Source: Selenomonadaceae bacterium
Lineage (GTDB): Bacteria > Bacillota > Negativicutes > Selenomonadales > Selenomonadaceae
NCBI GenBank assembly: GCA_016280345.1
Contig: JAEEGN010000012.1
Location: 1-14,427 of the forward strand
Reading direction: 5' to 3'
Length of the DNA stretch: 14,427 bases
Numbering within the stretch: the first letter of the stretch is position 1; every line of letters starts with the position of its first letter. Under the pieces are notes generated by a model. The model ran no database searches and had not been told where the DNA came from. It saw nothing but the letters and a program-made list of their open reading frames with translations. The position numbers and the translations under genes are program-made. Shown in pieces: positions 1 through 4,580 of this stretch.

Positions 1-65
1 CAGCGCACTTCGGAAGCGCCGAGTTGTTTTGGGCGATGCTTCTTGATGTTTTCGGGGATGCTCAC
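1..65 (-). CDS. IS transposase, N-terminal 21 codons only (runs off window)
   Basis: A GTG start at 63-65 is preceded on the minus strand by a GGAG Shine-Dalgarno site 8 nt upstream. The reading frame stays open to the window edge. The encoded start is MSIPENIKKHRPKQLGASEV, which resembles from memory the beginning of DDE transposases of the IS1634/IS4-like type in anaerobic Firmicutes (short basic lead-in with HRPKQ.GA). Catalytic residues lie outside the window, so the family call rests on this short stretch only. A consensus-like promoter sits just upstream at 101-129. The gene lies at the edge of decayed phage DNA, which fits an insertion sequence having landed there. Confidence 0.5.
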   Translation of the reverse strand, partial: MSIPENIKKHRPKQLGASEVR

Positions 66-76
66 AGGGCTCACTC

Positions 77-96
77 CTATTACCGTAAATATATGG
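77..96. repeat. Copy 1 of a near-identical element around TTACCGTAA
   Basis: This copy reads CTATTACCGTAAATATATGG. A second copy at 228-249 has the same ends with a slightly different A/T middle. The core TTACCGTAA is an odd-length pseudo-palindrome. This copy overlaps the predicted transcription start of the transposase, where a repressor or a transposase contact could act. It could also be an IS-end motif. Confidence 0.5.
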
Positions 97-100
97 AATA

Positions 101-129
101 AGTATATGCCATGTGAGGCGCTATGTCAA
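101..129 (-). promoter_or_regulatory. Sigma-A-type promoter for the transposase
   Basis: Read on the minus strand, TTGACA (124-129) and TATACT (101-106) are separated by exactly 17 nt and point at the GTG start at 65. The predicted transcription start falls near 94, inside the repeated element at 77-96. Confidence 0.65.
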
Positions 130-227
130 GCCATTGAACGCTGTTTCTTCGTCAGCAGGGGTGCCAGTGTCCCGTTTTAGCTGGTTTCTCTGAAATGAAC
201 TGATTTAGCAGTGTCAAGATGGGGTTT

Positions 228-249
228 CTATTACCGTAATTTTATATGG
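228..249. repeat. Copy 2 of the TTACCGTAA element
   Basis: This element starts CTATTACCGTAA and ends TATATGG, like the copy at 77-96 about 150 bp away and in the same orientation. It lies about 18 bp from the terminator of the neighbouring toxin remnant, so the outer end of the insertion sequence may be close to position 250. I cannot define an IS end, because the opposite end is outside the window. Confidence 0.45.
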
Positions 250-266
250 TTTCTGTGGTATAAAAT

Positions 267-320
267 AAATAGGAGCTGCCCTTCGCCCGTATTGGCGGGG
301 GGATAAGGCTCCTATTTTTT
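267..320. terminator. Bidirectional intrinsic terminator after the CdiA-like toxin remnant
   Basis: A ten-base stem (AAATAGGAGC at 267-276 pairs with GCTCCTATTT at 308-317) encloses a loop that itself contains a small CGCCC/GGCG pairing. It is followed by T residues on the plus strand and has A-rich flanks that give a T run on the minus strand. The minus-strand stop codon TAG (312-314) of the toxin frame lies inside the stem. Confidence 0.7.
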
Positions 321-954
321 ATACCTTTTTACAAGTGTGATTTTCCCGTTCTGAATAATAATAATGTCCATGTCTCTGTCTAAACCTCGACGAAATCTTC
401 CGTCAATGGTGTTTTCTAGTTTGTCGAATGAAACCGGATTATCACCAAAACTCAAAACCAATCCGCCCGTATTTTCGCTTATTTGCTTTAATCCGCGTCG
501 AATAGCGCCGTCCGCAGATTTTTCTGATTGCACTGTCTTGAATTCCCATAATTTCCCTTTCCATTCGCAATCTGCCGTTTTCTCATATATTTTTTAGATT
601 CTGTCAATAGGTTAATATCTCCACCAAATGTTTTATTGATAAAATTTGCTGTTTTTAATTTCATTCTTATCGTCGTTTACCTTGTAGTCAGAATCATAGT
701 AAACCGTACCTTCTCCCGGCTTGGCATTGGCAGCGTATTCTTGCGAGACATTGCTGATTGCAAGCCGGGTTTTCTTTTCTTCTCCTATCTCTCCCTTCAC
801 CTTTGCGCTTCCGGCCGTTTCGATGAATCACCCATTCATTCACTCCCCGCGGATGCAGGTTCGGGTTCCAGACCGCGTCTTTTACGCACTCACGCCGGGA
901 AAGAGCAGCCAGATGAAGGAAAAGATTCTTCATGGGTCCATAGGCTTTTCCCAT
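312..954 (-). pseudogene. Frameshifted gene ending in a CdiA tRNase-like toxin domain
   Basis: The frame opens with an ATG at 954 overlapping the Gp138 stop (TGATG). It begins MGKAYGPMKN, which I do not recognise, then WNPNLHPRG, a linker like those before phage-borne toxin domains. Near 830-842 the frame changes and continues FIETAGSAKVKGEIGEE and GTVYYDSDYK...NEIKNSKF. An extra T in the run at 641-644 and an extra AT near 583-590 then break the frame. The final piece (about 590-312) reads TADCEWKGKLWEFKT...GLKQI...GGLVLSFG and ends KRYKK. The D...E-x-K arrangement and the GLKQI/GG(L)VL pattern resemble the CdiA C-terminal tRNase (PD-(D/E)XK-like) toxins of contact-dependent inhibition systems and phage-borne relatives. 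The +1 and +2 insertions cancel, but the in-between segment gains TAA codons, so no full toxin can be made. The family call is from pattern memory. Confidence 0.65.
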
Positions 955-1544
955 CAATGCGGCGGCGATGTGTTCCTACCATGCGGGCAAGTGTGGACAT
1001 GCTGCAGGAAGCTGATACTGCCGATGACGCAATCGCCGATGTTATTGACGACCGGCGTGTTGATCTGGACATTCTTCGGCGCCGTGATAGTGATGTTGCC
1101 GTCCTGATTGAGCTACACGAAGACCGACGGCTCCTGGTTGAGAAAGCCGCCGACATTAAAGCCGTCCGCCACCGAGTATTTGCGGAAGCTCCCCGGCTGC
1201 CGGGGCTCGTCGGTCCCCTGCACCACGTTGGAGTTGTCGCTCTGGACGAACACCGCCAACCCGATGTCCTCCGGCACCAGGTCCACGATGAAAGCGCAGA
1301 CGCCGGCATGGTAGCGGAAAAAGGGCAGGTGGAACAGCGTCGCCGGTTCCACCGCCTTGTTGTAGCCGTCAATCTGCGTCACCAGCGGCAGGCAGTCCAC
1401 ACATTCGCCATCCACCTTCCTCACCTTGACCGGAATGGCGGTATGGTCCTGGCTGCGGATAGCCTGCTGAATATGAAACTCCGCCGCGTTGAAATCGGAC
1501 GCGCCGGAGTTGATTCTTTTCGTACCTTTGACGTTGTCGGCTAT
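954..1544 (-). pseudogene. Gp138-family phage baseplate/spike protein with ATA at the start and an internal TAG
   Basis: A continuous frame of 197 codons carries ADNVKGTK, then ECVDCLPLVTQIDGYNKAVE, HLPFFRYHAG, VPEDIGLAVF and RQPGSFRKYS, which I recognise as the Gp138 N-terminal (gpV/gp5-like baseplate spike) pattern. It continues through LNQDGNITITAPKNVQINTP to a C-terminal HVHTCPHG segment. Two point lesions are visible. The codon at the expected start, placed after a GGAGGAGG ribosome site, is ATA (1542-1544). Codon 144 is TAG (1113-1115), where relatives have Gln or Arg before L-x-Q-D-G. A GTG at 1424 could start a truncated product, but it lacks a good ribosome site. The gene would form the membrane-piercing tip of a contractile-tail phage. 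Its stop overlaps the next ATG. Confidence 0.75.
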
Positions 1545-1566
1545 GCGACCTCCTCCGAAAAGGGCA

Positions 1567-1599
1567 TAAGAAAACCGCCTATCCGTAGATAAGCGGTTC
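1567..1599 (-). terminator. Minus-strand intrinsic terminator after the YjcQ remnant
   Basis: The stem AACCGC-C-TATC (1573-1583) pairs with GATA-A-GCGGTT (1588-1598) around the loop CGTA, with one mismatch. On the minus strand it is followed by TTTTCTTAT. It lies immediately after the TGA (1598-1600) of the broken YjcQ-family frame and just before the Gp138 ribosome site. Confidence 0.6.
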
Positions 1600-1838
1600 A
1601 GTTATGCACCCGGTTGATGTCCTAGATCCCCTTTGCCGTTTCATGAAGCTGTTCTCTTCCAGGGATTCCAGCCCTCTCGGCGTAGTCCGTGGGCGCGGCA
1701 TGGAGACCAGCGTGAAGCCTTCGACGTAGCCGTTGTCGGCCAGCCGGGCGGCGGAAATCTTCTCGCGTCGAACTTGTCGCAGCCCATCGACTTTTCGAGG
1801 GTGCGGAGGATTCTGTATATGGCGGCGTAATTGTCCAT
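1598..1838 (-). pseudogene. YjcQ-family phage protein, broken in all three frames
   Basis: From an ATG at 1836-1838 the frame reads MDNYAAIYRILRTLEKSMG, a typical opening of the YjcQ family of small winged-helix-like prophage proteins. Near 1758-1766 the family signal moves to a second frame (EKISAARLADNGYVEGF, then TPRGLESLEENSF). Near 1640-1650 it moves to a third (ETAKGI, then TAG at 1622-1624, DINRVHN, TGA). Relatives have about 30 more residues between the SAARL and GYV(E/K)GF parts, so an internal deletion is likely as well. The gene is non-functional. Its role in phages is unknown to me. Confidence 0.65.
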
Positions 1839-1859
1839 AGGATTCCATCCAATCGTGGA

Positions 1860-2051
1860 CTAAGCGATTTTCTTTTTCTTGGCCTTCCAGGCGGCCCGGG
1901 CTTCGTTGAGGGACATCTCGTTATTCGGCATATGCGCCAGATCGGGATTATCGTTTTGCGCGTAGTCGTTACACCAATCGCAAACAGGGCAAGTCTCAAA
2001 CGCGAATACTTCTGCTTCCCCGCAGCACGGGCACGGATGCCGTACAATCAT
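1860..2051 (-). CDS. CPCC family cysteine-rich small protein
   Basis: This is a 63-residue protein with the hallmark HPCPCCG near its start (C7, C9, C10), a second knuckle CPVCDWC (C21, C24, C27), NPDL, and a C-terminal SLNEAR segment. This is the full pattern of the cysteine-rich CPCC domain family, which probably binds zinc. The ATG is preceded by a strong GAGGAGGGG site. The frame is intact and of normal family length. It follows the BECR-like nuclease ORF by 24 nt on the same strand and is likely co-transcribed. CPCC proteins have no established activity that I know of. Position next to a toxin makes an immunity or regulatory role possible, but that is only inference. Confidence 0.8.
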   Translation of the reverse strand: MIVRHPCPCCGEAEVFAFETCPVCDWCNDYAQNDNPDLAHMPNNEMSLNEARAAWKAKKKKIA

Positions 2052-2075
2052 TTCGCTCCCCTCCTCGTTTATATT

Positions 2076-2462
2076 TTACTTCTTTTTCGTTACCCTTGCA
2101 AGGTATTCATCTGGCAAATAATTTTTATATCTCGATTTCGGCAAAGCAAAATACGTATTGATTGATTGGTTTTCCGTCCCAATGACAATCCGGCTCTTTT
2201 TTTCATCGAATCGATAAAACAGCCGATCTCCCGGATCATACCAATCCAGATAATCTTCACCGGTATCCGCATTCAGTAAATCCGCTGCCTCGTTCAGCCA
2301 TTGGTTGAATGTGATTCCCATGTCGTCCGCGTGCTTTTTATGCCTTTTGTCGTGGCCTTTGCTGGTTGTCTCCGCGTAGAACGTGGGCTTTTCAACGGAA
2401 CCAAACCCTAGGATTACCTTTGTTTTCCCGTTTACAATTCCTGCCTGCTCCATGCCTTGCAT
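2076..2462 (-). CDS. BECR-like (barnase/EndoU/ColicinE5/RelE fold) phage toxin domain protein
   Basis: This ORF of up to 128 residues (fewer if the ATG at 2453 is used) has a histidine-rich helix KGHDKRHKKHADDMG (H37, H41, H44), a helix NQWLNEAADLLN, strands DRLFYRFDEKKSRIVIG, and a terminal INTYFALPKS. A basic His helix, a predicted beta sheet with YRFD, and a final (I/N)TYF motif match my memory of the BECR-fold RNases found at C-termini of polymorphic toxins and phage minor-head proteins. No leading MuF or Gp7 domain is present, so this is an orphan toxin tip. A TGGTATAAT extended -10 at 2461-2469 sits right at the first ATG, so the second ATG would give an almost leaderless message. Start and toxicity are unproven. 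Confidence 0.55.
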   Translation of the reverse strand: MQGMEQAGIVNGKTKVILGFGSVEKPTFYAETTSKGHDKRHKKHADDMGITFNQWLNEAADLLNADTGEDYLDWYDPGDRLFYRFDEKKSRIVIGTENQSINTYFALPKSRYKNYLPDEYLARVTKKK

Positions 2463-2539
2463 TATACCATGTTTTCCGCGCCACCGGTTGCGATGAATTT
2501 TCCATCCATATCATAGTGCACCTTCTTTCTGTTTTTAAG

Positions 2540-2574
2540 CATAAGAAAAGCGCCTTGCATTTGCAAAGCGCTTT
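2540..2574 (-). terminator. Intrinsic terminator between the two toxin modules
   Basis: A near-perfect hairpin (AAAGCGCCTTGCA at 2547-2559 with TGCAAAGCGCTTT at 2562-2574, loop TT, one mismatch) is followed on the minus strand by TTTTCTTAT. It ends the transcript of the 81-residue cysteine protein gene and separates it from the downstream BECR-like ORF. Confidence 0.75.
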
Positions 2575-2595
2575 CGCGTTTCAGTATTGTATGTT

Positions 2596-2841
2596 TTATG
2601 CGACTTTTTTCGGTTTCCCAGTAGTGGCTTTTTGGTAATCACGAACGTCCTTATAATAGGACACCTCACAAGAAGGGCATACATGCTCCGCCTTTTTCCA
2701 GTCTTTCACCTCTGGAACAAAGCTCTCTTTCACATCTCCATCGACCACTTTGTTGATTTCATAACACATCGTTTCTGGAATGTCTTTCCCCAACAACGGG
2801 CAATGAATCATTTTATCAGGAATCACTTTTGCAGCAGCCAT
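2596..2841 (-). CDS. Small four-cysteine phage protein, coupled to the toxin upstream
   Basis: This is an 81-residue protein with Cys at 14 (HCPLLGK), 26 (MCYEI), 55 and 58 (HVCPSC), suggesting one zinc site, and a basic C-terminus. The LGKDIPETMCYEI...VVDG layout resembles small uncharacterised prophage proteins of Firmicutes, but I know of no function. Its ribosome site GGAGGTGAT and the ATG at 2841 lie inside the last codons of the upstream nuclease-tail gene (19-nt overlap), so translation is coupled. It is followed by a terminator. A coupled small gene after a toxin is the usual place for an immunity gene, so that is one possibility. A generic phage protein is equally plausible. Confidence 0.65.
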   Translation of the reverse strand: MAAAKVIPDKMIHCPLLGKDIPETMCYEINKVVDGDVKESFVPEVKDWKKAEHVCPSCEVSYYKDVRDYQKATTGKPKKVA

Positions 2842-3383
2842 TTCATGATCACCTCCAATTTCCTTTTTTGTTTCTCTGTGAAAAACTCTTTTGGAATCAC
2901 CGTCAACAGCTTTCCATACTCCAAAATAACACTGCTTCCATTATGAGCGATAAATTCAAACTTATCTTTTGATTCTTGAATCATCACAAGAGCGTTGTCA
3001 ATATAGCTTTGCGCCATTTCTTGCGTGGCCTGTCTGTCCTCAAATCTTTGTACTGCATGAGCCGCCATATCAACGATTTCAATTCGTTTTGGTTTCATAA
3101 GTCTTGATTCGCCTTGAATCAATCCCATATCATGCCATTCTTCGTTGAGATTTGAATATACATCTTCCATGCTTTGAATTCTACCATTTCCGTCAGCCTT
3201 TGTAAACCGTCCCCGATCATCTCGCGGCTGGTCATGTCTATAATCTTGTATCGCGTAATCACTAACCTTGTTCGAGATTTCCAGCCTTATCTCGTCATCG
3301 CCCGGGCTGCCGAATATCTGCTCTCCGCGCTCTTCCAGCCCCAGGGCCGGTATCACCGGACGACAGACGCAGTGGCAGTTCAC
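2823..3383 (-). CDS. C-terminal remnant of phage minor-head protein with BECR-like nuclease tail
   Basis: The first residues (NCHCVCRPVIPALG) look like the cysteine-rich end of SPP1 Gp7/MuF-type minor-head proteins, where N-C-x-C is typical. A charged linker (DQPRDDRGRF, residues 51-60) follows, and then a C-terminal domain (about 105-186) with AAHAVQRFEDRQ, a helix QSYIDNALVMI, strands FEFIAHNGSSVILEYGK, and LLTVIPKEFF. An H-A-x-x-R helix followed by a small beta sheet matches phage PBECR-type nucleases as I remember them. The frame is intact, but everything N-terminal of the cysteine motif is gone, replaced at about 3,400 by an hsdM fragment in another frame. The listed start (GTG at 3383) has no clear ribosome site. 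It may not be translated, although the toxin part itself shows no lesion. Confidence 0.6.
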   Translation of the reverse strand: MNCHCVCRPVIPALGLEERGEQIFGSPGDDEIRLEISNKVSDYAIQDYRHDQPRDDRGRFTKADGNGRIQSMEDVYSNLNEEWHDMGLIQGESRLMKPKRIEIVDMAAHAVQRFEDRQATQEMAQSYIDNALVMIQESKDKFEFIAHNGSSVILEYGKLLTVIPKEFFTEKQKRKLEVIMKWLLQK

Positions 3384-3399
3384 CAGCTCGGCCGGCCTT

Positions 3400-3594
3400 C
3401 GTATCGAAGACGCTCCGATGCGGGAGGTCCAGCATGGCCGCCTCCCTGGCGCGGCGGTTGTCCACCTCGTCCAGATCGTGAATGAACATCAGATACGTCA
3501 TCTGCTCGATGACGGAAAGCGGGTTCGTGACGCCGCCTGTCCAAAAGATTTCCCACAGGCTGTCGATTTTGTTCTTCAGTTCGCCGGTCACCAT
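3400..3594 (-). pseudogene. hsdM: Type I restriction-modification methyltransferase HsdM, N-terminal stub
   Basis: An ATG at 3592-3594, after a GAGGGG site, opens a frame reading MVTGELKNKIDSLWEIFWTG, then NPLSVIEQMTYLMFIHDLDE, DNRRAREAAMLDLPHRSVF. This is the helical HsdM N-terminal domain that precedes the methylase core. After about 63 residues (near 3,406) similarity stops, and the sequence becomes the phage minor-head tail in another frame. The SAM-binding and NPPF catalytic motifs are therefore missing, and no hsdS or hsdR is in the window. It cannot methylate DNA. The junction records a recombination or deletion between a restriction locus and prophage DNA. Confidence 0.8.
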
Positions 3595-3863
3595 GTCTGT
3601 CGATCCCCTCATTTTCCCCGCCGCAATTGAAGCGCTGCCGGCCACGCGCTGAGACGGTACGCCGGCCACGATGATCTTCTATGATTTAATTCGATATGAA
3701 TCGGGAAAATCCTTTATTTGCCGGAAACAGCCGCCGACGAGAATGACCATCGCCCATGGATACATACGCTGGTCCGGGAGACGACAGAGCGGATTGCGGT
3801 TATAAGCCACTGATGCGCGCCTGGCACCGGCGCCTGGATACGGGGAAACGCCATGATTCCGAC

Positions 3864-3888
3864 CGGCTCCGACGGGGCCGTTTTTTTG
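3864..3888 (+). terminator. Plus-strand intrinsic terminator upstream of the hydrogenase promoter
   Basis: The stem CGGCTCC (3864-3870) pairs with GGGGCCG (3874-3880) around the loop GAC, with one G-T pair, followed by seven T residues (3881-3887). No plus-strand gene lies upstream in the window, so what it terminates is unclear. Confidence 0.7.
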
Positions 3889-3912
3889 TTGCCGGACGAT
3901 ATGAAAGGAATA

Positions 3913-3925
3913 CGTAACGATTACG
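3913..3925. promoter_or_regulatory. Possible operator dyad CGTAA-CGA-TTACG
   Basis: Two five-base arms form an inverted repeat about 64 bp upstream of the -10 hexamer of the hydrogenase promoter, in an AT-rich patch. No regulator can be named. It does not match the Rex consensus. Confidence 0.3.
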
Positions 3926-3985
3926 GAAAATTTGAATATTTTTATGTAATTCCGCTCTTCCCTCGTAGCCGTAACGGGGGTTGTG

Positions 3986-3994
3986 TGCTATAAT
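3986..3994 (+). promoter_or_regulatory. Extended -10 promoter of the hydrogenase operon
   Basis: TGCTATAAT combines a perfect -10 hexamer (3989-3994) with the TGn extension. The region 17 nt upstream has no good -35 hexamer, as is usual for extended -10 promoters. The start codon of the first gene lies 70 nt downstream, after the ribosome site GGGAGGGG (4051-4058). Confidence 0.6.
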
Positions 3995-4063
3995 ATACTG
4001 GATATAGAGTTTCATCATTTTCAGGAATCGCGGTTTCCAATATCCATAGTGGGAGGGGTTTTT

Positions 4064-4564
4064 ATGTCAAACGAGCCGCACGCCGCCTTCACGTTGTCGG
4101 AGGGGCTGAAGCGGGAGATCGATGCGGTGATGGACGCGCACGACCACGACGCGACGCAGATCGTCGGTATTCTGCTGGACGTGCAGGATGCCATCGAGCA
4201 GCAGTACGTGCCGGAGCCGGTGGCGTTCTATATCGCGGAAACGTTGCCGGTGAAGGTGTCGATCATCTACGACTGTCTGACGTTCTATTCGGCGCTTTCC
4301 GACAAGCCGCGGGCGAAGTACCCGGTGCAGGTCTGCCGCTCGGTGGTATGTAAGGTGAACGAGAGCGATTCCCTGCTCTCGACGCTGAAGAAGCTGCTCA
4401 ATATCGACGTCGGCGAAGTGACTTACGACGGGCGCTTTACACTGGAGGAGGTTCCGTGCTTCGGGGCCTGCGACAAGGCGCCGGCGGTCCGCATCAACGG
4501 GCAGGTGTATGGCCCGCTCGATCGGCCCGAGAAGGTCCAGGCCCTTTTGGCCGAGTTCATGTGA
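4064..4564 (+). CDS. hydC: [FeFe]-hydrogenase subunit HydC (NuoE-like, [2Fe-2S])
   Basis: This 166-residue protein of the NuoE/24-kDa family is the electron-transfer subunit of NADH-linked [FeFe]-hydrogenases. It has the helical N-terminal part (VGILLDVQDAIEQQYVPEPV) and the thioredoxin-like [2Fe-2S] domain with ligands C91 and C96 (CRSVVC) and C132 and C136 (CFGAC). All four cysteines are present. The ATG at 4064 follows GGGAGGGG by 5 nt. Length is normal for the family. It is the first gene of a plus-strand operon with HydB and HydA; the next start codon is 16 nt beyond its stop. In the complex this cluster sits near the FMN of HydB. NuoE of a complex I is excluded because hydA, not nuoG and membrane subunits, follows. 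Confidence 0.9.
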   Translation: MSNEPHAAFTLSEGLKREIDAVMDAHDHDATQIVGILLDVQDAIEQQYVPEPVAFYIAETLPVKVSIIYDCLTFYSALSDKPRAKYPVQVCRSVVCKVNESDSLLSTLKKLLNIDVGEVTYDGRFTLEEVPCFGACDKAPAVRINGQVYGPLDRPEKVQALLAEFM

Positions 4565-4580
4565 AAAGGAGTTGACGGAT

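Larger units (their letters stand above)
3595..3985. other. Gene-free stretch before the hydrogenase operon
   Basis: No convincing gene is present. On the minus strand one frame stays open for about 75-90 codons down to a TAG at 3679-3681 (ending SYRIKS), but it lacks a ribosome site and any family I recognise. On the plus strand the segment 3,700-3,890 is rich in short complementary runs and ends in an intrinsic terminator, as an untranslated leader or small RNA would. I could not match it to a known riboswitch: no cobalamin, FMN, TPP, T-box or ykkC core was found. Confidence 0.4.

Noticed and set aside
636..1592. 318-codon plus-strand open frame
   Set aside because: It is antisense to the Gp138 pseudogene and the toxin remnant, has no ribosome site, and its product has no recognisable pattern.
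1113..1624. Amber (TAG) recoding as in some gut phages, because two in-frame TAG codons fall where Gln would fit
   Set aside because: The YjcQ gene also has frameshifts, the Gp138 gene has a mutated start, and the intact CPCC gene ends normally at TAG. Decay explains the data better.
3700..3890. Cobalamin or ykkC-type riboswitch suggested by GCCACTG and GGTCCGGGAG
   Set aside because: Isolated matches only; the B12 box, the GGTG/CCGC core and the ykkC CTAGGGTTCC element are absent.
3981..4000. Rex operator at TTGTG just upstream of the -10
   Set aside because: Only one half-site is present; the CACAA partner is missing at the right distance.
3800..4018. 72-codon minus-strand open frame
   Set aside because: It overlaps the hydrogenase promoter and the terminator, has an Arg-rich product, and shows no ribosome site or family.
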